A DNA stretch of 64,000 bases from Blastobasis lacticolella (GCA_905147135.1 LR990049.1:9379428-9443427), one strand, 5' to 3'; counted from the first letter of the stretch, positions 31,921 through 45,720 are shown. The notes: generated from the letters alone by a model not told the origin. Program-made: numbers and translations.

Positions 31921-33409
31921 TCGTATTTCAGGACATCACAAACTATGGAGAGCGGATGCGGTGCCGGCCATTTAAGCATTCTCAAGCAGAAAAGCCACAA
32001 AAACAAATTACACTTTTCCAATTTGACCTTTAATTTAAAGTTCTCTTCGCGCCATTTTAACACAGACCCTGAATTTTGTCGCAACCAAGTCTCGCTCTGA
32101 TTGCTACGTATATACAAATATCGACTCAGATAATAACGCCGAAAGTCGCGTTTGATGAATAATACTTGTACGTAGTGTTTTTATCTGTGATAGTACATTA
32201 CTTTGGTGTCATACCACCTACTTCCATATCGGTTCAGTAGTTAAGCCCTGAAAACCTAACAAACAGTCATACTTTTGCATTACGCTAATATTTCCACTCC
32301 AAAACAATTATTAACACCTGCTACTATACAAACAAACATGGACCGTAATAAATACCTTGAATGAAATTTAAGGTCCCTTAGAAGCCGTTAAAAAGGACGA
32401 ATAGTATTATTTAGTTGCGTTCACAAAATCACTTGACCAATTTAATTTCGGCGCGTACCTACCTCAGCCGGCACCTTACAATCGGCTGACATTATACAGG
32501 GCCCTCATAAATTTGTGTCAACAGGGTGACCCGAATTTTAATGGTCGAACGTTATTGCCGGATCCAGCATGGCAACAAACAAAAGATGGCAACAATGGCC
32601 GCGGACCCGCCTGCCCTCGCCCGCGGCCGCCGGAAAATGCCCCACTTTGTGAATTAGGTGGATACCTAAAGAACAATATAATTACTAGCTTATTACTAGC
32701 TATCCTTAGCTAGCTTATTATTCCTATCATCTCAGATTGAATTTAATTCTCTTTTACTTTATTACAGTTTTAAAAGTACCATACCTTAGGTAAATTAAAC
32801 TTCGTCGCGCATATTCGTCCAATAAGAATGCACACGAGTGATGTACAAGTTTGAAGCAGCTCGCAAACATTTTGAGATTACAATCTAACATTGAATAAAT
32901 CTTCTTGTTCCTTTATTCCACTTTTTATTGGGTCACTTTTACGACTAATAAATTAAGTTTATACGACGCTGAAAACTGATTCAATGAGAGTTTCAGGTTT
33001 AGTGCTGTTTGTAATCACATCCTTTCATAATAGTGCCACATAAATCTTGTTTTCATAGCACTTATGTTCATAGAGTTAATCATATTTAGTAGGCAAATAA
33101 TTTGATAGATTAAGAGGTGAAATAGATGTTAACCCTCCTGGGTGTATATACCAAACTAATCACTAGCCAGCAACCCTAGCACAAATGTGATCTCGCGCGC
33201 GATAAGCGAAAAAGGCGCGATATAGATACAACTATCTCTTTCATCTTAGTATGGGAACACTGGGCTCGATAAATATACATACATTACGTGATGTTTTTTT
33301 CCCGTAGGAGCAAGCATAGACCAAATCGTTCAATTTGACAGATCTCTCTCGCGTCTTCCACATTCATTAACCTTTTCATAAATGAAAATCAGTTTAGGTT
33401 ACATTTTAC

Positions 33410-33970
33410 TTTATGTCTGTGGCCACACCCAAACTTCGCTTCCATACGTTAATGTTGGAACGAGAACGGCTCTATGAACAGCCAAACGAGCCATTTTGAA
33501 CACCTGACTGACTGACTGAATATATGTAGTGCTCCATTCACTATATTTCCCCCATTTACTCTCTTTTCGTCATCACTTTCACAATATCTATCACTCGTAC
33601 ACATTTACCCTAAATATACCTACAAACTCTTTCACCTGTTCCACTTTTTCATCCGCAGTCACATCTTCATCATTTTCGAGAACAATTACCTTAGTCTTAC
33701 TTACATTTACTTTCTATTTCAAAAATCCTTGTGACATATTCACCATTATCTGCAACTCCTTTACTTTACCGAAGATGCCAATAACACTTGGTCTTCGGTA
33801 AATCGGTTAATCTACTCCTTCCTAAACCAGAATCACTTTCTTTCAAACCTGTCAGACATGTATCCATGAAAAGGTTGAATAGCCACTGCGCCGCAACATA
33901 TTCATACAATAGAAACATATTCTTATATATTTTCGTATCAGTGAAAGCTAAAATTAGTTGCGACAACGCA
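33410..33970 (-). pseudogene. LINE reverse transcriptase remnant, several stops and frameshifts
   Basis: On the minus strand: QWLFNLFMDTCLTGLKESDS (motif B region), a decayed EDQVLLASSVK (the YADDQV motif C position, with its Tyr-Ala-Asp broken), ELQIMVNMSQGFLK then a stop, VNVSKTKVIVLENDE, VEQVKEFVG, and at the end ARLAVHRAVLVPTLTYGSEV then WVWPQ. The order matches a lepidopteran non-LTR reverse transcriptase C-terminal half. Several frame breaks show that it is dead. Confidence 0.75.
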
Positions 33971-34272
33971 ACGTTTATTAAATGTTATCCGAAGGACTGT
34001 AATCAATGAAACAAGGGTCACGTTTAAGTCCAAAAATTTTAATACCCTCACAGTGAATGGAAATCCGTTTCATTTCGAACCTGGCAATCATCAATCACAA
34101 GTCGTCACTGAAATTTGCGCCAAAATAAATTTAACCCAATTCGGATAAAAATGACAAAGTGAAATGTCCGTAACCCAGCAGCCCGGGAAGTGTTTTCCTG
34201 ACAAAACACCTCGAACAATCTCGCCACAGAAAATATATTTGGCCGTATTTTGTGAATTCAACGATCAAGTAC

Positions 34273-34393
34273 AGGTATCGGCCGTCAATAATGCACATCG
34301 GCTAGTTCGGCTTCGTAGATCGTCGTCTTTGTCACACGCATGTGATTAAATCCGAATCCGAAACTATTTGTGCATTATTTATGGCCGATACCT
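34273..34393. repeat. Foldback element, 25-bp arms
   Basis: AGGTATCGGCCGTCAATAAT.. (34273-34297) pairs with ..ATTATTTATGGCCGATACCT (34369-34393), two or three mismatches, with a 71-base loop. MITE-like or an imprecise hairpin. Confidence 0.65.
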
Positions 34394-36144
34394 ATAGCAA
34401 GCCATCAAGTAATCTAATCCTGACACAGGTTATCGTCATCCCAATATATCTCAACTAGATGCAAGTCACAAACCATAAGAGATACATGAAACATAGAGAT
34501 AGAAATCCGTTACTGTGCCATGCTAGTTCCCATCCGAAAATTGGTTGCGTAGCCTTGGATCAGCTCACCTATAACAAGATTACCGGGGATTGAAACAAAT
34601 CTAATAAATTACAGGTGTCGCAGTGACCTTCGCCGGCCACTCCCTCTCTTCTAGGCTAATGGATCACAGACCCAACTGTCTTCCACTATTCACCATTTCT
34701 CACCCACTATTTGTTTACTAAAACAGGCAGTTCGTGAGCGGAATACGTTAGAAGGTCCATCTATTAGATTGGAAAAAGGGGCGTTCGTAAATCGATTCAC
34801 ATTGTCTTGATAAAAGTGTATCAACGTCCATAAATAAAGACTTAATCCCAGGACAAGGTTTCAGTACAGTACATTTGAAAATAAATGAAGCACCTGCTTT
34901 TCACAATTTCTCTAAAATAGCAACAACATAGTCAATTTATAACAGTTTCATCTCTCAACGACACTGTAGGGAAAAGTCTCAAAGTTGCTCTCTTACATTT
35001 CTCATTCGCTCGAGAACTGAAAACGTTGACGTCATTCGTCGAAGTGCAATATTCAATGTTAGCCGTCGTAAACACGGGTCTCACGTAAATACTGACTTCC
35101 GACAACACCTCCAAACGACAGTTGCCCACATCCCGGGGAGTTCTCTCGAAGTTTCACCGTACACCCTCCTCCCGGCACACACTCGATGCTCATAAAACAG
35201 TTCACCTACATTTCTGAAACATTTATTCATGAACATTGCCACTAAGTGTTTAATATTAACAAAGTTCACCTACAGGTGCTCAACTGTACATATGAAGTTC
35301 GTCTTGTCAGTGAGACTGCTACAAATTATATGTAATCTAAAATAAGGTACTATGAATAAAAACAGGCATAAATATTTTTCTCGATTGGTTATTATGGCAG
35401 TAGGTACTCGTTCAGTAATAATTAATCCCTGAAGGGTGTGCAAGAGAGATTCGGAAACAATCTCCCAGGATGACGAGGCGTAGGCGCGGCGACACCGCAT
35501 ATTCGCTAAATTAATTCCATCAATAAAAGAGCATGTAAGTCTACGGAAATATAATTAATTGAATGGGGTTTAATATTATAGGAAACTTGTATTAGTCGAG
35601 TGGTTTCATGAGATATTTAACATTCAATAAAAACAGTCTAATTTCATTGAAAATTTTCCCCTAATTGATTACTGTTCTTTCTAATACTGTTAAGTAACTG
35701 TCAAAACTTTATTGTTAGGTTTTAGTACTGCTACACAATTTATAGGCGCTGTCAGTAACGATCAATGCGGTTAGGTAAGTGTATTTTCCCAAAAGCACGA
35801 TAAAAAGGAAGTTGTGAAAGCTTTATTGGATAACAACGCTCTTTACAACACTTTTAACTTGAGCTAGCTAACTTGAGTTGAGGAAGTTTTTTTATCTCGT
35901 GGGTTTCTTTCGTGTCCCTCTCTTAACTTGTCTATGTAGTGCAGCTCAACCGCATCCATTTACTGGGAATCAATAGTTTTCTTTGCATGAGCTATTAGTT
36001 CACCACTCTAAGTGATTCATACATCAAAGTCAACTTTAGAATTAGAGGCCACAAATAAAATATAGACGTTATGTCAAAAACGACACAAAATAACAGAGGT
36101 TATGATTGCAGCTCCTTAATGGGTACTGGTAAAATAATAAAAAT

Positions 36145-36268
36145 AATGATCTTGTTTCTCGCGCACGAGGGCCCGGGGTCCGCCTTGACCATGATACAGG
36201 ATTTGACAGATCCAATAATTACAATGGAGCGACTGCCATCTGACCTCTGTGACCCTGCTACCAGGCAT
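36145..36268 (-). repeat. tRNA-derived SINE, family B, partial copy
   Basis: CGAGGGCCCGGGGTCCGCCT, ACCATGATACAGGATTTG, GGAGCGACTGCCATCTGACC and GACCCTGCTACCAGG match the family B body. Confidence 0.75.
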
Positions 36269-36693
36269 TTACTGGTAATATGTTGTCTATAAATGAGTCT
36301 AGTCCTGAAAAACGACGCCAAACAATTCCTTTGAAGCCCTTTCAGTGCAATTTGAAATTCAATCCACCACTCCAAATATTTTCTTCTCGCTCCGTTAAAA
36401 GTAAATTCATTTTAATACGGGGTTAGCTTTTTATGACAGCGTAAAAAGTTACAACTCCAGTTTTATACTACAACGGAATAAAGAGACAATAAAACTATAC
36501 TTATACTTCTTATTGTTGTGCTCATTTTGTTGTGAGGTATCGTCTTTGTGTTGGCCGTCAGGAAAAACTGATCGTGCTCGTTGTTTATGGGCTTCTTTTG
36601 TTTAGGAAATACTTCCATTGTTCTTTGGGCTAATTCAGTTAGCAAAATATTTTCGAAGTTTGTTAATTTTAGTGAGTGCTTATCAGAAAATAA

Positions 36694-36781
36694 TCCTACT
36701 AATATTATAAATGGGAAAGTTTGTAATGATGGATGTGTTGTAACTGAATTTTACGCGGACGAAGCCCCGGGCAAAAGCTAA
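36694..36781 (+). repeat. Lepidopteran repeat end (ACTAATATTATAAATG..GGACGAAG..GGGCAAAAGCTA)
   Basis: Starts with CTACTAATATTATAAATGGG and ends with GCGGACGAAGCCCCGGGCAA followed by AAGCTA, the outer parts of a very common lepidopteran retroelement fragment; the interior is deleted. Confidence 0.65.
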
Positions 36782-37852
36782 TAGTTTTATATTTTCATGG
36801 TAAGATTGACATATTAATCAAATTCATTTACTACATTTTAAGGTTTTGGAATTACAATTTATATTAAATATGACCTATTATGGGGGATAATATTCCTTGT
36901 ACATTATTTCCTAAAACAATTTTTAGAAATAGCAGTTTTAGGCACTACCCCTCACCAGCAACTGCGCGCTATCCATTTTTCGCCTACGCGCACAGTTACA
37001 CACACATCGTTCCTCTAATTACAATCTTAATATACCGCACAAATATTAGCGACGGCTCATAAAAGCCTACACTTTTGTATCACATCCTATTACGCGGAAT
37101 GCAAACACCGAATTATGGGGTTGACACACTTAGTTTGGTCAAACAAGAAGCCGGAGTGGTCGAGTATTTCGCCTCAAGCCCCGGCGTGGTTTGCTTTGTT
37201 TACTTCCTGCCCTAGCCAAACATCCGCCACTACCCGTCAACTGGTGTTTACATTTCCTTATTGCTGGAGACCATGCCCCATACGGCATAATAGGCCGTAC
37301 CGCCCCGCATTCGAAGCCCGTGGAAGATCAATACAGAAGCGTATTGTTTTAATTCCTCGATTACGTACGGCATTTTTCCCAAAACTCCGAAGCAATCGTT
37401 AACTGATAACAATCAATAGTAATTAATAGATCCGTTTAGTATATAGGTACCTGGCTCATGTGTTAGGACTTTGAATCATGTAGACTTGTACTTGAGTTTA
37501 AAGATATTTTACGTTTATCAGATCAATGATCATCATCATCAACTACCCAAACCAGAGCCTCCAAATGAAGTAGTAAATTGTATTTTTACAGAATTATACG
37601 CGATAATTAAGTTTTTTACACATTTGCAATCTTTTGTACACTAAATGCTTGTACATCGGATAGTTTCGGCTTCGTTCACTCATCATGGGACAGCAGTAGC
37701 ACGATTCGGCACGATACGATAATAAACTGGCCTCTGTGCATTATTTACCGCTAACATATGTTTATCACTGGATTTCACAAAATAACACTTAAACAATATT
37801 TTACACTTTTTAAGTATAAGGTAGGTATTTATATAATAGTAGATTGTCACCG

Positions 37853-38290
37853 AGGGAATAAAGCAATGTCTTCCGACATAGGCGTGTTATGTGACCAGAT
37901 CCTGTTAAAACTAGAGTCCTGAGTGAAACGAGGGAGTTATGTAGAGGCCAGAATGAAGCAAGGGGTTCAAGCCATCCAAGACAGCTACTCTACTTTTTAC
38001 ACCATCTGTATGACAAAAAAACAAACAATTACAGTTAAATCAGTATGGCTTCACGACATTTTCGTGTCTGGAAATTTTATTCCCAGTCGTACCCATTGGG
38101 TACGTTCCCAGTGGGTACGACCGAGTATAAAAGAAAAATACTTTTTATTTGGAACAGAAGAAACACATTGTTTATTTCACACTTTTTCCATTTCCGCAAT
38201 TTGAGCTGTCTAAGGTTCTTTCTGCAACCATACTGCCTAGTCTTTAGTTACAGTTTTTGGAATCGAGCCTTTTTATTTTTTGTTTGTAAA
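37853..38290 (+). repeat. Dispersed repeat C, copy 2, with internal hairpin
   Basis: Same order of blocks as 31498-31920. It contains a strong hairpin at 38086-38121 that I do not find in the other copy: 15-base arms GTCGTACCCATTGGG / CCCAGTGGGTACGAC (one mismatch) and a 6-base loop. Confidence 0.65.
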
Positions 38291-39052
38291 AAGAAAAAAG
38301 AAAATATGGGGCAGTTTTCGAATAAAGACTACCTATTTACATAGCCCGTATGCAGTGGTTTCAATACGAATTTTAATATTCCAAATTCAAATAACTTTAT
38401 TATTTGGGAACTTTCATACATTATTTTTCTGCGCGTAACAAGGCCATGCTTTACGGTGACATTTCATTATACATAATTGAACATTGTCGAGCAGGAGGTG
38501 TGAAAATACATTTTTTAAACCTGAATACTTTATACTTTATACCTACTGTACAATATAATAATAATACGAATTCTCTGCACACACACGTAGCTTGATTTAT
38601 TCAGAGAGATGTTCCAAATAGTTCGAGGTGTTTTAGCCTGAGTGCAAAAGCATGTTACATATTTAAGAAGTTGTTGACAGTTTTTAAACAGAGTACGAGT
38701 TCATTTTGTAGCAGCAAGAAGTATTTTTACTACCACTTTCAGTAACTTTTAATCTCTCTGGTGCTTGACTTAAATTAATTAGCTTACTTTTTTCTATTAG
38801 AATGTAGCTAAAGGAAGAAACCGTCTTGATATCCTGGTACATACAAATTTCCAGAATAGTTCTATCACACTATGCAAGCGGGAATACCGTTTCATTTTAC
38901 ATCACATCACATGACATCGCAGTTTACTTTACTGAACTCATCTAGTAAAAATACACCCATTGCTTCACACCCGGGCTTTGCTAATCTATAGTGATATATT
39001 CGGTTTTAAAACGAAAGAAGATAGATATAAAATGAACAATGGAAATTAAAAT

Positions 39053-39189
39053 AGTAGTTTATGCAACTGTCATATAAAAGGGGGTATTAAAACATGAGTG
39101 TCTGTTTATCATACGAGACGTAGCCGAGTATGATAATAGTTTGACACGAGTGTTTTAATACCTAATTATATGCAGTTGCATACACTACT
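39053..39189. mobile_element. Foldback MITE, nearly fully palindromic
   Basis: The left arm AGTAGTTTATGCAACTG..GGTATTAAAACATGAGTGTC pairs with the right arm GACACGAGTGTTTTAATACC..CAGTTGCATACACTACT, and the centre (TATCATAC / GTATGATA) also pairs. It is 137 bp with no coding capacity. The left half is also present inverted at 15160-15219. Confidence 0.8.
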
Positions 39190-39939
39190 TTATCTACACT
39201 CATATTTTTATGTTAAAATATCGTACCTATAATTTTCTCAACTTTGCTGGAAGTAAGCTGCGAGTCAGTTCTGTTGTATCTACGCGCGAGGATATCAAGC
39301 GGCGGGAAATTCACTTAATTACTTTCACATTTATCTATTTATTTGCTTCAAACATGAAAAAACATTCACAAACACAAATTACAACAATTAGAAAAAATAT
39401 TCTGTTTAGCGGGTAAATAATTACACAGAATATAAACAGGAAAATTTGAATTTTGAATTTGAATTTGTCAAAGACATTTAGGTATTCAGCCTACATTTCG
39501 CCGTGTCTCGGCGCCCGACAAAAATTTAAAAAATAAAAGTGTTGCATAATGATTAAAAACTTATTTTACGTTACAGCTGTCATGAAATTAGTATGGGAAA
39601 TGCTGTATCGAAAAGTAATTTTTTAAAATTTTATAGACTGGCGTGAAAAAAGTGTATCCTTAAACAACTGTTTTCGAATATGAAATTGGAACATTATGCT
39701 ATGAGTGTAGATAAAAGTCATTACCAGGAGCATCTGTCTAATCATCTATGATTTTGAAGAATGAATAAGATTTTCATGCTTCGATAGCCTATGGGTATGT
39801 AAGTATATTTCATTGATAAAGTGAACTAATACACCCATTTGATATTTCTCGTTTAAGTGCGTTATTTAAAAACAATTTAATTTACGCAGTAAATAAACAT
39901 GTATGAAAGTTTTATGGCATCTAAACTTAGGTACACATT

Positions 39940-40165
39940 GTATCCCAACGCCCGCATTACGGCGTCCGCACCCGCATATAGCACACAGCAATAAACGTGG
40001 CTTCTTAAGGCCGAGCTCGGGCAAGCATCAGCATAATGCTGCGATAATGTACTGCTCGAGAGCGGATCTCGCGCCCTGCGGATTATGGCCGCGTCCGCGC
40101 CCCGCCCCGTAAGCCCTTCACGCCCGCTGAGCCCGCGCATCGCCCGCGCCGACTCGCCACTCGAC
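39940..40165. promoter_or_regulatory. GC-rich islet in alpha-catulin intron 2
   Basis: A sharply bounded GC-rich stretch (GGCCGCGTCCGCGCCCCGCC at 40088 is the peak, a GC-box-like site) in AT-rich surroundings, non-repetitive within the window and without a credible exon. It could be an enhancer or conserved non-coding element, or an unrecognised exon or promoter. Confidence 0.3.
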
Positions 40166-41214
40166 ACACTAACAACACATACCATGTCGCATTACGACTG
40201 AACACTCGGTAATAGGCACCGTAATACGCAAGATGAGACCCCCCGACGGGTGAGGACCGCCAAACACTCACTCCCAATAATCAACTTACAGAAATTTAGC
40301 AAACTGAAACCTTCCCAAGTTTCCCGACCCACCCCTTGAGCTGTCAATTCCTTTCAGGCCTTTAATTTAAAACGTAATTTTAAGTTGCCACTTGAGTTCG
40401 AGAAGCGTCCCTGCCACGTTGTTCCGACTTCCGGCTGTCACTGATAACGAATCAATAAGCCCAGAGGAATGTAATATAAATATTAGGTTGTAACGAATTT
40501 TGTTATTCTGCAAGTATTGCTGACATGAAAGCACTCATTTTGAGACTTCTTCTTCGAGCCACACTCTCTACTCTTTGTCTTTGACACAGGATACTTTTTC
40601 TTCCAATTTCCTGAAAGCAGAATAATCGTCAACGAAAACAAAAAGATCCGTTACAACTTCTGTGAATAATAGAGCTATAGATATTGTATCAAGCACTTAT
40701 TTTTAACGGCACTAAAAATAGACAAAGTGAGCAGAATTATGTTGCTTCGACTATTTATATTCACATTTGGCTCCGGTCTAGCTAAGAGGCTGTATCTTAT
40801 TTGGTTTTCAATGCCAGTGCGCAACCTTTGTAAGGCTGCCAACAACTTCCGGCGGTTTTTAAAGAATATCACCTCAGCCGCTGCCAGGACTCGGGTCCGC
40901 GCGTCGCGCCCTAGTTAGCAAACAAATTAAAACGGATAACTTTCACCACACGCAATTTGAGACTATGATTTCGCCAAATTTGTTGAATAACAGGAAATGC
41001 TACACGTTACTTCTGAATATCGTGTTATACCGCTGTATTAAAATAGGTTTACGGAGCCAAAACGCGACACGTATTACGATTGTGATAAATGTATGTAACA
41101 GGTGAAAGATATGTGTCTACGACATGTAAGCCATGTTGATATGTGTAACTTCAAATATAAATACACAATTCATGAATCTAAGGAAAAGATGAAGTATGCT
41201 AATGTTCTTTAACT

Positions 41215-41750
41215 TTACATAGTATAAAACAAAATCGCGGTCTGTCCCTATGTATCTATGTACGCAGAGATCAGATTTCAGCAATACATAGAGTGATTGT
41301 GGTGTGTGGTGCCGCCACCTCAAAGAATAGCACCACCCCATCTCTTCCCGTGGGTGTCGTAAGAGGCGACTAAGGGACAAATCCGAAAGGTGGGCAGCAG
41401 CATCTTTCTGGGTAGATTTACATCAACTGCACTGCGATCTCCAACCCGCCTGCCAAGCGTGGAGATTATGGCAATGACCTCCCCTTTCGTGGGAGAGGCC
41501 CGAAGTCCTGCAGTGGACTGTTATGGGCTGTGATGATGATGATGATAGAGTGATTCATGGAAAAGTTTATAAGCAAGAAAAAACGGGTAGAAGTATAATG
41601 TAGGTGTAGGTGTAAAGTAGGTGTAGGGTGATTGTAGGGTAGATTTAAGGTAGGGTAGGCTAAGGTAGGAATAGGGGTAGGGTAAGGTAGGAGGTAATGT
41701 AGAGGTAGGACGCCCCGCGAACAAATTCGCGCCGGGTCCACCAGTATTAA
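41215..41750 (+). repeat. TAGTATAAAACAAA-type repeat interrupted by a retroposon
   Basis: The left part (ACATAGTATAAAACAAAATCG.., ATACATAGAGTGATT) and right part (GATAGAGTGATTCATGG.., GTTTATAAGCAAGAAAAAA.., then a GTAGG-rich low-complexity tract to CGCGCCGGGTCCACCAGT) join across the insert at 41299-41544. Confidence 0.75.
41299..41544 (+). mobile_element. 246-bp-class retroposon, copy 4, with 11-bp target duplication
   Basis: It begins GTGGTGTGTGGTGCC and ends CTGTGATGATGATGATG. It is flanked by exact ATAGAGTGATT at 41288-41298 and 41545-41555. This copy defines the element boundaries and its sense strand. Confidence 0.85.
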
Positions 41751-44700
41751 AATGAACTACACGTAAGAAAAGTACTCGCTTTGAAGGAATCATGTATGTG
41801 CTATTTTCACCCTAAGGGTGCTCCTTTAAAGTCGTGAATATAACAGATAATTTGACTAACTGTGATTACAATCAATAATCAACAATTGTATTATCTAATC
41901 AAAGTCAGCTACAAATTTAATCTTACTAACCAGAATGTCAATCATAGACTTAACTATGATGAAATGTGACTTCCACACTCACGACACATGAAAGTTTACT
42001 GCTGTCCAATGGGATCTCCTAAAGAATTAAGGGAGAGTTTAACGGCCGCCCATATAATGAAAAATACATCGTGTAACGATCACAGAAGTGGACGAGACAG
42101 CTTTATGTGCTTCCAAATGCCGTGAAACCGGAGTCCTCTCCTCTATATCTAATACAAGTATACAAGTATATATAATATAAGTTTGGGTTAGTTCTAAAAT
42201 TTTCCATAGTTTCACGTCACAAGACATGTAAAATACGGAAAGAATCGGCGTGAAGCTGCCACGGCGCGCCTTGCGAACGCGGCGCAACAGGCCTAAGCCC
42301 TGGATTACCCCTTAGGGGCTTCGCTGCAAATTGAATGAAAGCAAACATCGCCGGCAATACACACTACCCAAATACCATACCATGCACGATACACAATCTT
42401 CCTGCTTATGAAATCTATGACGATATTCTGAACGCGGTATTTAACTGCTAAGAAACACGTGTAAAACTCTTTTCGCCGGTAATTCGCTCGGAATCTACAG
42501 CAACATTTATAACGAAGCTGTCGACCGCTATCCAAAAGGGAATGACATCTATATATTTCCGGCAACAAGGTAGTACGTTGACGTTTTTATGGCCCGCCGC
42601 TCACGGAAGCTTCTAAAAGAAAACACATTTTTCTCTGGGCTACACGTCTGTAACGTGTTCGTTTTCTTATAAAACGTTCATTGCCGATGAAAACTCGCCA
42701 TAAATTATAACGCTCGCATTTCATAATACGCTCGAGCACTCGTGCTCGTATATTCGGCCACCGATTTCGTGTGAAATAAAATGTACATGTTATGTGTAAT
42801 TGTTTTGTTAGTTTCCATTCCACATGATCGGGAATCCTTTACAGGCTCCATAGACTGCTGCTAATGGAGTACCGCGCGCTAATTAGCCTACTAATCGTCG
42901 GCCCAAATCGACGTTATTTACTTTTTCAATGGCAAATAATCGAATCAAATGAATACGTAGAGGAACGTCCGCTAGTCCCTGCAAGTGTCGGAACACCCGC
43001 CGGAAATTCATCGAACGCGTTTTCAATTTGTAGCAACGGTTGAAATTCTACCGGAAACTAGCGAAAATGGAACGTAAATGTATTGCCACGACAGCATTCC
43101 ATATCAATTATTGTTGTCGTTTAAATTGACACCTCTTTGAGCAAACAACACATTCTGTTTCTACCAAATTTTAGTATCACTAGGATCACTATAATCCCTG
43201 ATTATTCATCATCTGACCATAATCTAGGTGATTTCGAGGCTATAGTAAATAGGCTGTTCCTACACAGGCATGCTCCATCATCGGCCGTTTCGTCACCCGG
43301 TGAGATGGCGGTCAAATTCCTGGCTAATCAAAATAATAATAAAATAGAACAAAGCACCTGGACAGCGTACACGGCTCCTTATTGGCAAGATTGGTGAAAC
43401 GAAACCCACCGCCTCAATCTAATCCACACTGACCCTGGCGTCGGTTGACATTTCTCGCACATAGTTCCTTGAAATTATTCTAAGATATGCGCAGGTTTTC
43501 GCGCGATGTTTTCTCCGCGGCACGTGCCATATTAATAATTCAAAGGCTTACTTTTCAAATACATAGCACAGTTAACCATTTAAAGCAAAATATTTTCTTA
43601 GGACATGTATTTACTTTATATTGTGTGTGCCGTAACCAGCAACAATCACGACCACTCTGCCAAGATTGATACGACTAAGAAGGACCGTAAGGTCCTAATT
43701 GAATACGTAGCGTGCGGTGCGTGTGACTCGTGCGATGCTTTCAAATTCGCGCGCACTCATTAAGAGACACCTGCCACTAAATAAATACTGTACATATTCA
43801 GAGCTACAGATGAATCTCACGTGCAGGGGATGTTTAGTACTTAGCTGACGTGACGTAATGACACCCTATATGGGGTGGTTGATGATGATATCATCTTGAA
43901 GTGGGATAAACTAAGAGAGTCTCTTTGAGAAGCCTGTGAATGTTCTAAGATACTAAGAGTTCTGGAATGAGATGACCAGGTTACTAAAGTCTGATCTCAA
44001 TCACGCATATTTGCGATATAATAATAATAATAATTCTATATAAACAGAAATAACTTTTTGTAAAACACTGACGACATACTATGATTTTCATCATTTTCAG
44101 TATTACAATTATGGTACCTACACCGTTTAAGAAATAATGTACTAGTCTCATATTTACAGAGTATTATTTTATTACGAGGTACGTACAAAGGTAAGGTTTT
44201 AGGAGATACAAAGGATTTTTATTAAGAGTTAATTTATTTCGCACAATCACGAGAAAAATATACATAACAAGAAAAACAAATCATTTACTTTTATTATGTA
44301 AATTAAGGTATATAATATACTAGGTACAAAATTAAATTAGTTAAATGACTCTGAATGAAACTGTATAAATTCAAGATAACTTTGAAATATGGGCGCGAAT
44401 TATTCACGAATAGGAAATGATTCACGAATGCTAATACTGCGGCGGCTGTATGACTTACAAAGCAGCTTGTAAAATATTCCGAACACAACATTCGTTTAAG
44501 ATAACGACCAAATACAGTACCATTGGGAGTAGTACCTACGTCTACGGAGACAATAAAAATGCTTTTTGCAGATGGATACGGAAAATTTTATAAAACAATA
44601 TTTTGGTACATACTCTTGGCCTACCCCACCTGTGGGACACAGGCATGAGCTTTATGTATGTAGGTATGAAATATTTTGAACAAAGAGCCGACGAATATAG

Positions 44701-45469
44701 GTGACATAGTCTGACTTGCAGTCACTCGATGTTAGTAATAATTTCATGGTAGCGTAGCGTAGTATTTTTCCACACAACATAAAATTGTGCTTAATTGCCA
44801 CTTAATCATTCACGTAATTATCGCAGTATACGTTTACAGTCGCAGTTTTACGACTCCAGAAGAAGCTTTTCTGAGTCGTAAACCTCTCTCAGTAGATTTC
44901 GTTTATTAATTTCAGACGTGAAATGGTTTTTTGGAGATGCTACGAGTGCCTTTATTATATTCGCGCTGGTCGCCGCTTTTCAATTCGCAAAATTACAGAG
45001 CTCTATAAAACGTCCTTGTAGAAGGATCTACCTATTTCACATCTAAATACCAGTACGTATAATACTGATTTAGACTAGATACACTATCTACGAGCTTACA
45101 CCGTAAAGGCTTGCCCTGGTGTTGTGAATGTCCATGGGCAGCGATGATCATTTACCATTTTCCAGCAGGGTGACATGCGTGCTCGTTTGTCTCACTCCAT
45201 TACAAAAAACTGTACTGTAGTAACTATATTACTATAAAACCGGACTTAATCGGTTAAACTCTGATCGACCTGTATCCGTTTAAAGCGCCTAATGAACGAA
45301 TCGAAGATGTTATGAGTGACAGTCACCGTTTTCTATTGTCCCTGAATTTAAGTAGTAAGCGGTAACACGCAAATATATCAACTTATATTTATATATCGTA
45401 ACATTGGTCACCTCAAAAGTTTCCATCAACATTCGACGCCCATAAAGTGCAGCAGTAAACCGTTCAGGA

Positions 45470-45720
45470 CCATTGGAGGCGGCCGCAAAACAGGGCTACG
45501 CGTGCGGCTGTGTACCGCCGCATTTAGCATTAATAATCAATCCGATGACAAAAGCAAACGTCTACTCGAAGTGCACCATACGTGCGACTCGCCCACAGCC
45601 CACAGAAATATTGACGCGATACCGCATGCCCTGCCGTGACTTCACACCGTAATAATTCCATTTAAATCGCACGCTCCCCCAAACGTACTATTAACCATAC
45701 CAGCTGCTAGCTCCTATGAT
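45470..45720. promoter_or_regulatory. GC-rich unique islet in intron 2
   Basis: A non-repetitive, comparatively GC-rich stretch with GGAGGCGGCCGCAAAACAGG near its start. No exon or repeat match. Its base composition suggests constraint, so it is a candidate enhancer or conserved element only. Confidence 0.25.

Noticed and set aside
33529..33801. 90-residue plus-strand open frame
   Set aside because: It is the antisense shadow of a LINE reverse transcriptase remnant on the minus strand.
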